64,000 nt of DNA from Actinomadura nitritigenes (GTDB lineage Bacteria > Actinomycetota > Actinomycetes > Streptosporangiales > Streptosporangiaceae): NCBI RefSeq assembly GCF_017573545.1, contig NZ_JAGEOK010000030.1, positions 1 through 64,000 on the forward strand, given 5' to 3'. Of this stretch, positions 22,905-31,695 are shown one piece after another. Each line of letters opens with the position of its first letter. Position 1 is the stretch's first letter. The position numbers and the translations under genes were made by a program. Below the pieces are notes generated by a model. That model did not search any database. It saw only the letters and a list, made by a program, of their open reading frames with translations, and was not told the origin of the DNA.

Positions 22905-23743
22905 CCGGCCCGGGCGGCACCGTGTCGCTGGCGGAGATGCTCGACGAGCGGCGGCACCTGCTGGACATCGCCGAGTGGATGTTCGGCGCGGACGCCGCCG
23001 ACCGGATCGTCCACGAGACGTACCGCCGCTGGTACGCGCTCGACGACGACGAGCGCGCGGGCATCGCGGTGCCGAGGGCGTGGCTGACGCGGGTGGCGGG
23101 CGGCATCTGCCTGGACCTCCTCGCTACCGGCGGCCACGCCGGGAGCCGTGACATCGCCGTCCGCGGGGACGGGTCCGTCCGCGGCGAGGTCGGTCTGCGT
23201 GGGGAGGTCGGTCCGCGCGGGGAGGTCGGCTTGCGCCGGGACCAGGTCCGCCGGCCGGGACCCGTGACCGATCCCGTCGCCGCCTGGCTGCGGCGCCATC
23301 CCCGGCCGGACCGCTCCGGCGAGGCCCTGCTCGCGCGGCACGACGGCGTGGTGCGCCGGTTCGCCGCCGCGTGCGGCGCCGGGGACGCGGCGGCGCTGGC
23401 GTCCGTCCTCGCCGCCGACGCGATCGTGGTCAGCGACGGCGGCGGCAAGGTGCGCGCCGCCGCCCACCCGGCGCACGGCGCGGACGCGGTCGCCCGCTTC
23501 ATGACGGCCCTGCTCGCGGGGCGGCCCCGGACCGTCGTGACCGTCCGGTCCGTCAACGGGCGCACGGGGCTCGTCCTGCACCGGACGGGCCGCGCCGTGG
23601 CGGTGGTCGGCGTGAGCACCGCCGGCACCGCGGTGACCGCCGTCTGGATCATGCTGAACCCCGACAAGCTGCGGCGCTGGCACCATCCCGAGCACGACGC
23701 TCCGCCTGTCCAGGCCCCCGGACGGGACGGGGGGAGCCGGTGA
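22901..23743 (+). CDS. ECF41-like protein lacking sigma region 4
   Basis: The 280-residue protein keeps a degenerate sigma region 2 (DIAEWMFGADAADRIVHETYRRWYAL, then PRAWLTRVAGGICLDLLATG) and the full C-terminal SnoaL-like domain with SDGGGK and NPDKL, the ECF41 signatures. Region 4, the -35-binding HTH, is missing. In its place is a short repeat (GEVGLRGEVGPRGEVG, about residues 94-110). It may still bind RNA polymerase core or the partner sigma, but should not read a -35 element. An anti-sigma-like or decoy role is inferred. It sits behind its own ECF41-type promoter and overlaps the OsmC gene by GTGA. Confidence 0.8.
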   Translation: MTGPGGTVSLAEMLDERRHLLDIAEWMFGADAADRIVHETYRRWYALDDDERAGIAVPRAWLTRVAGGICLDLLATGGHAGSRDIAVRGDGSVRGEVGLRGEVGPRGEVGLRRDQVRRPGPVTDPVAAWLRRHPRPDRSGEALLARHDGVVRRFAAACGAGDAAALASVLAADAIVVSDGGGKVRAAAHPAHGADAVARFMTALLAGRPRTVVTVRSVNGRTGLVLHRTGRAVAVVGVSTAGTAVTAVWIMLNPDKLRRWHHPEHDAPPVQAPGRDGGSR

Positions 23744-24237
23744 GCGACCCGATCCCCGTGCCGACCCTCTCTCCGGACGACGACTACGACGGCCCCGCTT
23801 TCGCGCCGATCTACACCGCCCGGGTCACCGTGAGCGGCGGCGCCTCCGCGCACGCCCGCGCGACCGGCCGGGCCCGCTCCTCCGACGGCGCCCTGGACCT
23901 GGACCTGCGCGCGCCCCGGGAACTGGGCGGCGATGCCGCGGGCCCCAACCCCGAGCAGCTCTTCGCCACGGCCGTCGCCGCCTGCCTGCACGGCGCGCTC
24001 AGCCTGCTCGCCCGGCGGCACGCGCTCGACCCCGCGCCGATCCGGGTGGACGCGTCCGTGTCCTTCGGCCGCGACCCCGCCGACGGCGGCTATCTGGTGC
24101 GGACCGAACTGCTCGTGACATGGCCGGACGTCGACCGCTCGACGGCCGCCGAGCTGCTGGCGAAGGCGGCCGAACTCTGCCCCTACGTGAAGATGCCCCG
24201 CCAAGGGGCCCCGTCCGTGATCCGCCTCGCCCCCTGA
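23740..24237 (+). CDS. OsmC/Ohr-family organic hydroperoxide reductase
   Basis: The 165-residue protein has the Ohr pattern: YTARVTVSGG at the start, GPNPEQLFATAVAACLHGAL with the peroxidatic Cys, and AELCPYVKM with the resolving Cys. Ohr proteins reduce organic hydroperoxides through a Cys pair recycled by lipoylated proteins. It starts with a GTG that overlaps the stop of the sigma-like gene, so it is under the same ECF41-type promoter. This is the clearest pointer to what the regulon deals with: organic peroxide or electrophile stress. Confidence 0.92.
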   Translation: MSDPIPVPTLSPDDDYDGPAFAPIYTARVTVSGGASAHARATGRARSSDGALDLDLRAPRELGGDAAGPNPEQLFATAVAACLHGALSLLARRHALDPAPIRVDASVSFGRDPADGGYLVRTELLVTWPDVDRSTAAELLAKAAELCPYVKMPRQGAPSVIRLAP

Positions 24238-24265
24238 CGATCCGTCACACGGCTCGGGAGGGACG

Positions 24266-25858
24266 TCAGGAGCCGGACGGGACGATCTTGATGACCTTGC
24301 CCTGGGCGTTCGCCGCGAGGTAGCCGCCGCCGTAGTCGTCGGTGAAGTAGACCATCATGGTCGGCCGGTCGCCGTTGAACGCCCAGGACGCCTTGGCGAT
24401 CACGTACTTGTTCGTCGGCTTCGGCACCTTCAGTGTGCGCGCGGCCCGGCTCATGAGGCCCGGCAGGGCGTTCCAGTTGAAGCCGCTCAGGTTCACCTTG
24501 GCGTCATCGGTGACACCGACGCTGGGACCCGTCCTGACGGCGGCGTCGGCGCCCTTCTCGTAGGTGTAGCCGTCGAACGCGCCGCGGCGGCCGCGGACCG
24601 GCGCGTCGGCGGTCGCGCGGCCCGCGTAGACCGTCATCTCCGCGAACTGCCGGGAGCCCGACGCCTTCTCGAACTTCCTGATCACGTCGCGGACGGCGGC
24701 CGGGGTGAGCAGGGTCCTCGGCCCTGCGGCCGCCGTCGCGGGACTCCGGTCGCCGCCGGCGTCCACCGGGCCGGACGGGAGGCCCTCGCCGGTCGCGGCG
24801 TCGCCGGTCCGATCGAGCAATTCGGGGACGAAGACGGCGGCCGTCACCAGCAGCACCGCCGCCACGCAGGCCAGCGGCACGGCGATCGCGCCGATGATCA
24901 GCCCCGTCCGGCGCCGCCGCCCCGGCGGGGGCGAGGAGGCCGTCCCCGGGAACGCGCCCGGGTCCGTGCCGGGGCCCGCGTGCTGGACGGGCGGCGGAAA
25001 CGGCGAGGACGGCGGGGGACTCTGCAAGGCGTCCGCCGCCTGGGCCAGCAGATGGTCCAGTTCGGACGCCGTAGGCCGGGCGGCCGGGTCGGCCACCAGC
25101 AGCGCCTGCAGTGCGCGCGCGAGCGGCCCGGCGTGCCGCGGCGGCGGGATCCGGGCGGCCATCACCGCCGCCAGCGTCGCCGCCGCCGTCGGCCGCCGCA
25201 GCGGGTTCCCGCCCTCGACCGCCACGTACAGCAGCAGCCCGAGCGACCACAGGTCCGAGGCCGGATCGCCCTCGCGGCCGTGCAGCCGCTCCGGCGCGAT
25301 GTACTCCGGCGAGCCCACGAGCCCGCCGGTGGCCGTGACCCGCGACGCCTCCTCCAGCACCGCGATGCCGAAGTCGGTCAGGACCGCCGTGCCGTCCGTG
25401 CGCAGCAGGACGTTCGCGGGCTTCACGTCCCGGTGGCAGATGCCCGCCTCGTGCGCGGCGCGCAGGGCCGCCAGGATCCCGCGCCCGATCGCCGCCGCCT
25501 CCGCGGGCGGCAGCGGCCCGTCCGCGAGCCGGTCCTGGAGCGACCGCCCGGGGACGAGCTCCATCACGAGCCACGGGTGCGGCATGTCGGGGGAGTCCAC
25601 GATGTGGTGGATGGTCACCACGTTCGGGTGGTGGAGCCGGGCCAGGGCGCGCGCCTCGCGCATCACCCGTTCGCGCAGCATCTCCGCGACCGCCGGATCG
25701 TCCCCGGACGGGTCGGCGCCGGCGAGCCGCACCTCCTTCAGTGCGACCTCGCGGTGCAGGGCGAGGTCGAACGCGCGCCAGACCGTCCCCATCCCGCCGC
25801 TGCCGAGCCGTCCCCGCAGCTCGAAGCGCCCGTCGATCACCGTCAGCCCAGAGGTCAC
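24266..25858 (-). CDS. Ser/Thr protein kinase, membrane-anchored with extracellular domain
   Basis: This 530-residue PknB-type kinase has the glycine loop GRLGSGGMGTVW, the ATP Lys in VALKEVRL, catalytic loop HRDVKPANV (about residue 142), DFG (LTDFGIAVL), activation segment and APE (GSPEYIAPERL). A Pro-rich linker leads to one membrane segment at residues about 318-340 (LIIGAIAVPLACVAAVLLV) and a 190-residue outside domain with no PASTA repeat (ends VIKIVPSGS). The GTG at 25858 is chosen because the kinase fold begins at once. It is convergent with the Ohr gene and stands alone. The external domain may sense a ligand; its identity is unknown. Confidence 0.93.
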   Translation of the reverse strand: MTSGLTVIDGRFELRGRLGSGGMGTVWRAFDLALHREVALKEVRLAGADPSGDDPAVAEMLRERVMREARALARLHHPNVVTIHHIVDSPDMPHPWLVMELVPGRSLQDRLADGPLPPAEAAAIGRGILAALRAAHEAGICHRDVKPANVLLRTDGTAVLTDFGIAVLEEASRVTATGGLVGSPEYIAPERLHGREGDPASDLWSLGLLLYVAVEGGNPLRRPTAAATLAAVMAARIPPPRHAGPLARALQALLVADPAARPTASELDHLLAQAADALQSPPPSSPFPPPVQHAGPGTDPGAFPGTASSPPPGRRRRTGLIIGAIAVPLACVAAVLLVTAAVFVPELLDRTGDAATGEGLPSGPVDAGGDRSPATAAAGPRTLLTPAAVRDVIRKFEKASGSRQFAEMTVYAGRATADAPVRGRRGAFDGYTYEKGADAAVRTGPSVGVTDDAKVNLSGFNWNALPGLMSRAARTLKVPKPTNKYVIAKASWAFNGDRPTMMVYFTDDYGGGYLAANAQGKVIKIVPSGS

Positions 25859-26052
25859 GCCGGACAGCCTAGAACCACCGATCACCGGAAAACGGTCCAA
25901 CCGGACGACATCGCGCCCGGTCACGCCGATCGGGCGTTCGCAGGGCGCCGGCCTGAACCACCGCGCCCACCAGGGAGGAAGCCTCCTCGCCGTCCGTGCC
26001 GGACGGCAAGGACGGCGGGCCGCGGTGGCACCGTCCGGGCGGTGGCCGGACA

Positions 26053-26844
26053 ATGAGCGACGTGGCGGTGAACTTCGGCCCGACGGCCCACGACTACGCG
26101 AGGTACCGGACGGGGTTCCCGCCCGAGTTGTTCGACGGGTTGGCCGCGCGCGGAGTGGGGCTGCCCGGCCACCGGGTCGTCGACGTGGGCACGGGGACGG
26201 GGGTCCTGGCGCGCGCCTTCGCCGCCGCCGGCTGCACGGTGGCCGGAGTCGACGTCGCCCCCGAACTCCTCGCGGAGGCGGAACGGTGCGGCGCCGGCGA
26301 GGCGGCGGTGTCCTACCACCGCGCGCCGGCGGAGGACACCGGGCTGCCCGTCGGGGCCTGGGACGTGGTGAGCGCGGGCCAGTGCTGGCACTGGTTCGAC
26401 CGCCCGCGCGCCATCGCCGAGGCCCGCCGCCTGCTCACCGCCGGCGGTGCGCTGGTCATCTGCTACCGCGACTTCTCGACCGAGCCCGGCACCGTGGGCG
26501 CCGCGAGCCTCCAGCTGGCCCGCACCTACAACCCCGACTGGCCGGAGGTCGGCGGCCTCGCCGAGAACCCGCACTGGCGCGACGAACTGGCCGCGGCCGG
26601 CTTCGGCGACCTGCACGGCTTCGCCTTCGACACCGTGGTCCCCTTCACCCACGAGGCGTGGCGGGGACGCATGCGCAGCGCCAGCGGCATCGGCGCCACC
26701 CTGACCCCTGACCGGATCAACGTCTTCGACGCCGACCTCGCCCGGCTCCTGCACGACCGCTTCCCCGACCAGCCACTCCAGATACCCCACCGGGTCGACG
26801 CCCTCATAGCCAGACGCAGCCCCCACCCGCCCGCAAGCCCCTGA
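26053..26844 (+). CDS. SAM-dependent methyltransferase (class I)
   Basis: The 263-residue protein has motif I VVDVGTGTGVLARAF, a motif II-like acidic residue in AGVDVAPELL, and AEARRLLTAGGALVICY, the usual motif III region. The N-terminus FGPTAHDYARYRTGFPPELF is that of the methyltransferase_11 group acting on small molecules (UbiE/trans-aconitate type). It is divergent from the kinase gene and convergent with the TPR gene, 11 bases between stops. The substrate is not readable. Confidence 0.9.
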   Translation: MSDVAVNFGPTAHDYARYRTGFPPELFDGLAARGVGLPGHRVVDVGTGTGVLARAFAAAGCTVAGVDVAPELLAEAERCGAGEAAVSYHRAPAEDTGLPVGAWDVVSAGQCWHWFDRPRAIAEARRLLTAGGALVICYRDFSTEPGTVGAASLQLARTYNPDWPEVGGLAENPHWRDELAAAGFGDLHGFAFDTVVPFTHEAWRGRMRSASGIGATLTPDRINVFDADLARLLHDRFPDQPLQIPHRVDALIARRSPHPPASP

Positions 26845-26855
26845 CGGCGACGCTC

Positions 26856-27848
26856 CTACCTTGTCGCGGGCTGCTGGCAGCGCCGCGCGGCCGCCACGAG
26901 CTCGGCGGGCAGCCCCGGCCCGAGACACGCGCAATCGATCAGCAGATGGAGGTACGCGTCGCCGGGCGCCTGCGACGCCAGCTCGATGAGCTCGCCGAGG
27001 TCGGCGGCCGAGCCGGTCAGCCGGGCCCGGTAGGCGGCCCGTGCCGCGCGAAGGGCGGGCTCCGCCGGCTCGTGCCGCAGACCCTGATCGGTCAGCCGCA
27101 CCGCGTCGGCGAAGTCGCCCTGTTCGGCCCGCAGATCGGCCAGGTCGAGATACAGCGACCAGTTCGCCGGGTCCAGGGAGAGCGCGCGCTCGAACGCCGC
27201 CGCGCTCTGAGCCCGATCACCTGCCTTGCGCCACGTCCCGGCGCGCACCACCTCGGTCAGCATGATCCGCTCGACGGAGTCGGCCCTGTCGCAGAGGGCG
27301 AGCGAACCGTCGATGAGGTCGCACGCCCTCAGCAGGATCGCCATCCTGGCCAGCGCCTCCGGCAGCGGTGAGCGGGCGGTGACCACGTCGATGGCATGGA
27401 ACCAGGGCCGGAACCGTTCGCGCATCGCGTCGGTGTCGAGCTTCCGGCCGTGGTCCATCGTGCGCATCGCGGCCTCGGCCAGCGCGTCGGCGCTCACGGC
27501 ACCGAGGAACCGCTCGTCGCCGAACCACGGGGCCGTGGCCCATGCGATCTCGGGCTGCGCTCCCGTGACCGCCCCGAGCGCGACCGCCGCCTCGTCCATG
27601 TCCCCTTCGAGGAATTGGATGTACGACCGCGCCAGCACCAGGCTCAGAGAACTCGCGCCATGGACGATCTCGGCCAGCTCCGACCGGTGGTCCCTCCACA
27701 GCTCGCCGAGCGCCGCATAGGGTTCGGGCTCCTGAGGCGCGGAGGCGACGGCCCTCGCGAGATGGCGGAGGGCCGCCTCCGGGCTGCCGCCGCAGTGCGC
27801 CAGCACCCGTGCGAGACCGACCTCCGCCGATACCGCTCGATTCGACAT
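26856..27848 (-). CDS. TPR-repeat protein of unknown function
   Basis: The 330-residue soluble protein consists of helical TPR-like pairs. The clearest is KAGDRAQSAAAFERALSLDP followed by NWSLYLDLADLRAEQGDFAD and VRLTDQGLRHEP, with further partial copies from residue 15 (AEVGLARVLAHCGGSPEAAL). No signal or other domain is visible. TPRs bind partner proteins. It lies downstream of a secreted-protein gene on the same strand but behind a hairpin, so it is probably transcribed on its own. Its partner is not known. Confidence 0.75.
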   Translation of the reverse strand: MSNRAVSAEVGLARVLAHCGGSPEAALRHLARAVASAPQEPEPYAALGELWRDHRSELAEIVHGASSLSLVLARSYIQFLEGDMDEAAVALGAVTGAQPEIAWATAPWFGDERFLGAVSADALAEAAMRTMDHGRKLDTDAMRERFRPWFHAIDVVTARSPLPEALARMAILLRACDLIDGSLALCDRADSVERIMLTEVVRAGTWRKAGDRAQSAAAFERALSLDPANWSLYLDLADLRAEQGDFADAVRLTDQGLRHEPAEPALRAARAAYRARLTGSAADLGELIELASQAPGDAYLHLLIDCACLGPGLPAELVAAARRCQQPATR

Positions 27849-27882
27849 CGTCCGAGCCTAGTCGGACCGCTCTGAAGCGATG

Positions 27883-27903
27883 CCGACCGGCGCGTCCGGT
27901 CGG
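27883..27903 (-). terminator. Hairpin after secreted-protein gene
   Basis: Perfect 8-bp stem CCGACCGG / CCGGTCGG with a 5-base loop, 33 bases past the stop of the secreted protein (minus strand). Confidence 0.55.
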
Positions 27904-27935
27904 GGGCGCACCGGTCAGCACCGGAGAGAGGCTCG

Positions 27936-28775
27936 CTAGGAGCCGGGCTTGATGCTCTGCGGCAGGCCGAGGGGCAGCATCTTGGTGGAAGCGCTGCTCT
28001 TGGCCTGGGCCTTCAGAGCGGGGAACAATTCGGTGTAGGGCTTGCTGGACAGGTACAGCTGGAGGCTCGCGGCGTTCTTCCCGGACGCCGAGGGCAGGCC
28101 GGCGCGGAAGTTCGCGACACCGCCGAACAGCCCGCAGCCGGTGGTGCCGGGCGCGGCGAACGAGGTGTCGTTCATCGTCATGCCGATCGCGTTGTCGTAC
28201 CACTTGAGGGAGTCGTTGTCGCCCTCGAGGTTCAGCTTGATCGGGTCGGTCTTGGAGCCGATGTAGCAGGTGTCGCCGAGCAGCGAGTTGATGATCTTGA
28301 CGCGCAGGTCGATGGTGGAGCCGTAGCCGCCGGCCGCGGTGAAGCCGAGCGAGAAGTTCCCGGCGTACTGGGTCTTCTCCTTCAGGCTGAGCAGCGGGAT
28401 GTTCTCGGTCCCGGGGACGCCGAGCACGCCTCCCGGCACGGTCTCCTGCTGGGACCGCATCTTGACGAAGATGTTGATGTTCTCGCCGGTGACCGGGTCG
28501 TAGCCGCTCTGGACCGTCATCGAGATCGGCTTGGTGAGCGTCTGCTGGATCGAGCCGATCTTCATCGTGCCGCCGCCGATGACGATGTTGTCGCAGATCC
28601 AGTTCCCGGGGTCCGCGCCGACCGGCAGCGAGTCGGGGCAGTCGGCGTAGCTGAAGGACACGGGAGCGGCGTCCGCGGCGGCGGGCGCCGCGCCGAGGGC
28701 GATGACGGCGGGTGCGGCCAGCGCCAGGACGGGCAGGACGCGTGCGGGCAGCACGCGGTGGGCGAAGCGCTTCAC
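27936..28775 (-). CDS. Secreted protein of unknown function
   Basis: The 279-residue protein has a signal peptide (VKRFAHRVLPARVLPVLALAAPAVIALGA... then PAAADAAP cleavage region, about residues 1-35). The mature part is all-beta, Gly/Thr-rich, with two cysteine pairs (ADCPDSL, NWICDN; DTCYIG, TGCGLFGG). The layout recalls the actinomycete secreted beta-sandwich proteins often annotated as DUF6801-like, but I am not sure of the family. The GTG at 28775 is preferred: the longer frame to 28874 adds a Pro-rich stretch ahead of the signal. The role is unknown. Confidence 0.75.
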   Translation of the reverse strand: MKRFAHRVLPARVLPVLALAAPAVIALGAAPAAADAAPVSFSYADCPDSLPVGADPGNWICDNIVIGGGTMKIGSIQQTLTKPISMTVQSGYDPVTGENINIFVKMRSQQETVPGGVLGVPGTENIPLLSLKEKTQYAGNFSLGFTAAGGYGSTIDLRVKIINSLLGDTCYIGSKTDPIKLNLEGDNDSLKWYDNAIGMTMNDTSFAAPGTTGCGLFGGVANFRAGLPSASGKNAASLQLYLSSKPYTELFPALKAQAKSSASTKMLPLGLPQSIKPGS

Positions 28776-28919
28776 GGGGGTGGGCCCCTTCCAGGGACGT
28801 GGTAACGGCCGAAACGGGGCGGGGACCGTTCCATTACTGACTGGCAGGGTAGAAGCCGGATCCTCCGCGATCAAGGTTTTCGCGGCCGCGATTACCGGCT
28901 GGTATCGCCCGTGGGAGCG

Positions 28920-29291
28920 TTACCAGTGGTACGGGCCGAACCGCCCCCAGGCGACGAGCACGGAGAGCGCCAGCAGGAAGCCGGTGATCCCCAGCGCCGA
29001 CGGCTCCTTGCGCCGGATGTGCAGGGCCGCCGCCAGGACCAGCAGCACCGCGAACCCCGACGCGGCGACCGGTGTCAGCACGGGCGCGATCCCGGTCGCG
29101 CCCGGCAGGATCACCCCGAGCGCCCCCAGCACCTCCACCAGGCCGATGAACCGGACCGCCCCCTGGGAGAAGTCCTCCATCCACTGGTATTTGCCGACCA
29201 GCTTCGCCTTCGGCTGGGCGACCTTGGCCAGGCCGGACATCGCGAACAGGGCGGCCAGGACCGCCTGCGCGATCCACAAGAACACGTTCAT
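28920..29291 (-). CDS. DoxX-family membrane protein
   Basis: This 123-residue protein has four hydrophobic helices, starting FLWIAQAVLAALFAMSGLAK, a DoxX-family first helix, and PKAKLVGKYQWMEDF, then FIGLVEVLGALGVILPG and LLVLAAALHIRRKEP. DoxX proteins are small quinone-associated or thiosulfate-oxidation-linked subunits; most are of unknown function. It lies ahead of the secreted-protein gene on the same strand, with a 144-base gap, and divergent from the aminotransferase gene. Confidence 0.88.
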   Translation of the reverse strand: MNVFLWIAQAVLAALFAMSGLAKVAQPKAKLVGKYQWMEDFSQGAVRFIGLVEVLGALGVILPGATGIAPVLTPVAASGFAVLLVLAAALHIRRKEPSALGITGFLLALSVLVAWGRFGPYHW

Positions 29292-29552
29292 CGAACTCTC
29301 CTTCTCCCGTCACCCGGAGCCCGCGGGCGCTCGCCGGCGGGGTCTCAACGGTTCGACAACGCAGCGTCCGGGAACGTGAGGCGGCCGCCCGCGACAGCGG
29401 CGATGACCAGCGGCGATCCCGCGCCGCGCCCGTACCCGTCGCGGCGCGGGCATCTGCGACCGGGGGTTGCGGTTCGATGCCACCGCCGAACGGTTCTACA
29501 GGGACGGCGCTCGTGCCGGTCGGGTCGAGGCGTCGGAGAGAGTAAGGAACCC

Positions 29553-30710
29553 ATGTCGGAACTCGGTGTCACCGGGGAAGCCCCGCCGGCGCGAAGGCAG
29601 GACGTGATGGAGGAGATCACCAGGCTGGCGCGGCCGGAGATCCTCGAGATGGCCTCCTCCGCGCCGGGGCGGACGGCGCAGCGGGAGGGCGACGTCCTCA
29701 CCCGGCTCGACGCCAACGAGAATCCGTACCCCCCGTTCCCCGCCGGCGTGGACGCGCTGCCGCACAACCGCTATCCGGAGGCGCAGCCGGCGCACCTCCT
29801 CGATCGCTTCGCCGACTGCTTCGGCACCCCCCGGGACCGCATGCTGATCACCCGGGGCGTCGACGAGGCGACGGACCTCCTGGTCCGCGCCTTCTGCGCG
29901 GCCCGGCAGGACGCCATCCTGATCTGCCCGCCCGTCTTCGGCCGGCACGCGGTCTCCGCCCGGCTCCAGTCCGTCGCGATCCATGAGGTGCCGCTGCGCA
30001 AGGAGGCCGGCTTCGAGCTCGACCCCGACCGGATCCTGGCCGTGCACCGGTCCGATCCCGGGCTGAAGGTGCTGTTCCTCTGCACGCCCAACGACCCGAC
30101 GGGGAACCTGGTGCGGCGGGCGGACGTGCTGGAGCTCGCCTCGCGCCTGCTCGGCAAGGCGCTGGTCGTCGCCGACCAGACCTACGTCGAGTACTCCGGG
30201 GACGCGCCGCTGTCCCGCGAGATCGACGCGCACCCCAACCTCGTCGTGCTGCGGACGCTGTCGAAGGAGTACAGCCTCGCGGGCGAGCAGGTGGGGATCG
30301 TCATCGCCCATCCGGCGGTGGTGGGCATCCTCGAGCGGATCGCCATCCCCCGCCCCCTGACCCAGTCGACGATCGCCACCGTGGCGGCCGCCGTCAGCCC
30401 GGCCGGGATCGAGTACGCGCGCGCCAACATCGGCCGCGTCCTCGGCGAGCGCCGGCGCGTCGAGGACGCGCTGAGCACGTTACCCGGCATCCGGGTCCAC
30501 CCCAGTGACGCCAACTTCCTGCTGGTCGACGTCGACCGGCCGGAGGAGCTCACGCACCGGATGCGGCAGGCCGGCATCAGGATCCTCGACTGCGGCGCCG
30601 TCCCCGGGATCGAGGACTCCGTGCGCATCAGCATCGGCACCTACCGGCAGAACCAGGCCATGCTCGCGGTCCTGCGAGCACACGCCGCGACGTCCGGCGG
30701 CCCCGGATGA
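29553..30710 (+). CDS. PLP-dependent aminotransferase, HisC-like (class I/II)
   Basis: The 385-residue enzyme is a fold-type I aminotransferase resembling histidinol-phosphate aminotransferase. Evidence: RLDANENPYPPFP at the substrate entry (residues 50-62), TRGVDEATDLLVRAF, the PLP-stacking and Asp region CTPNDPTGN and ADQTYVEYS, and the Schiff-base Lys in TLSKEYSLAGEQVG. It is longer than many HisC at its N-terminus (about 35 extra residues). No other his gene is near, so it may be a paralog for another amino-acid-like substrate. An unknown gene follows after 88 bases. Confidence 0.88.
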   Translation: MSELGVTGEAPPARRQDVMEEITRLARPEILEMASSAPGRTAQREGDVLTRLDANENPYPPFPAGVDALPHNRYPEAQPAHLLDRFADCFGTPRDRMLITRGVDEATDLLVRAFCAARQDAILICPPVFGRHAVSARLQSVAIHEVPLRKEAGFELDPDRILAVHRSDPGLKVLFLCTPNDPTGNLVRRADVLELASRLLGKALVVADQTYVEYSGDAPLSREIDAHPNLVVLRTLSKEYSLAGEQVGIVIAHPAVVGILERIAIPRPLTQSTIATVAAAVSPAGIEYARANIGRVLGERRRVEDALSTLPGIRVHPSDANFLLVDVDRPEELTHRMRQAGIRILDCGAVPGIEDSVRISIGTYRQNQAMLAVLRAHAATSGGPG

Positions 30711-30798
30711 GACGGGACGAGGCATCCGGGCGCCGCGGTCCCGGTCATCACCCACGACAGGGCGCCCGATGCCCGCGCCCGCGACTTGTTGAGGAATC

Positions 30799-31488
30799 AT
30801 GAGCATCACGCAGCAGCAGAGGTCGGAGATCATCGCTTCCACGGACCTCTTCGAGGTCACCGAGCCCGGGATGGCCGGCGACGAGTTCGCGGAACCGGGG
30901 AGCGGCGTCGAGCACCGGTTCGTCACCGGGGCCTGGGAGGTGACGATGCGCTGGGCCGTGCCGGCCGCCGCCGGCCCGGTGGAGATGGTGATCAGGGCCG
31001 CGCCGGGAGCGGCCGCCGAGGAGACCGACCAGGGCATCACGGTCGACATCCTGCGCACGATCCCGCTGGCGCGGATCTCCAGGGTGGCGAAGGCCCAGGC
31101 GAGCATGGTCCAGCGGATGGCCCGCGAGGACTGCTTCTCCGAGACCATCGACAAGATGGCCCGCCACATCAACCGCTCGGCGCGCTCGGTGCGGCGGCCC
31201 GGCAGGGCGGGGCGGCCGGACGAGTTCTTCGCGATCGTCGCCGCCATCTACTCGTGGTACGTCGACCTCGGCTACTCCGACCCGGTGCGCAAGGTGGAGG
31301 AGGTCACCGGGTGCAGCTGGCGAGGCGTCGCGAACTGGATCCGGCTGGCCCGGAAGAAGGGGATGCTCGCCGAGGCGAATCCCGGGCGGCCCGGCGGCGT
31401 GCTCACCGACCGGGCGGTGCGGATCCTCGAGGCCCGGGAGTACCGCTTCAGCGAGGTCCTCGGACGGTACTTCCTGGAAGACGACTGA
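30799..31488 (+). CDS. Conserved-looking protein with C-terminal DNA-binding-like region, function unknown
   Basis: The 229-residue protein has an N-terminal beta-rich half (FEVTEPGMAGDEF, TGAWEVTMRWAVPAA) and a helical second half. The latter includes DEFFAIVAAIYSWYVDLGYS and KVEEVTGCSWRGVANWIRLARKKGML, which resembles an HTH used to compare codon-scale recognition (GCSWRGVANWIRLARKKG), and a final GGVLTDRAVRIL. A strong GAGGAATC ribosome site lies before the ATG. No family is recognised; a DNA-binding role is only suggested by the HTH-like segment. It follows the HisC-like gene by 88 bases. Confidence 0.6.
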   Translation: MSITQQQRSEIIASTDLFEVTEPGMAGDEFAEPGSGVEHRFVTGAWEVTMRWAVPAAAGPVEMVIRAAPGAAAEETDQGITVDILRTIPLARISRVAKAQASMVQRMAREDCFSETIDKMARHINRSARSVRRPGRAGRPDEFFAIVAAIYSWYVDLGYSDPVRKVEEVTGCSWRGVANWIRLARKKGMLAEANPGRPGGVLTDRAVRILEAREYRFSEVLGRYFLEDD

Positions 31489-31695
31489 TCCCCGCCGGTC
31501 CCGGGTGACGCGGCGGGCGGCCCGGCGGCGGTTGCCAAACCCCCCTTCCTCCGGACAGTTGCTCTATAGCGCGGCCGGCCGTTCGCCGACCGGTTCAGCG
31601 AGCACCTCTGATCTGTGGAGAAGACCTGCCGTGGTGGCCGTCGACATGCCCTCCGAGGAGCCGGTGCAGCGGCGGTGGCGGCACGCAATGAGGGG

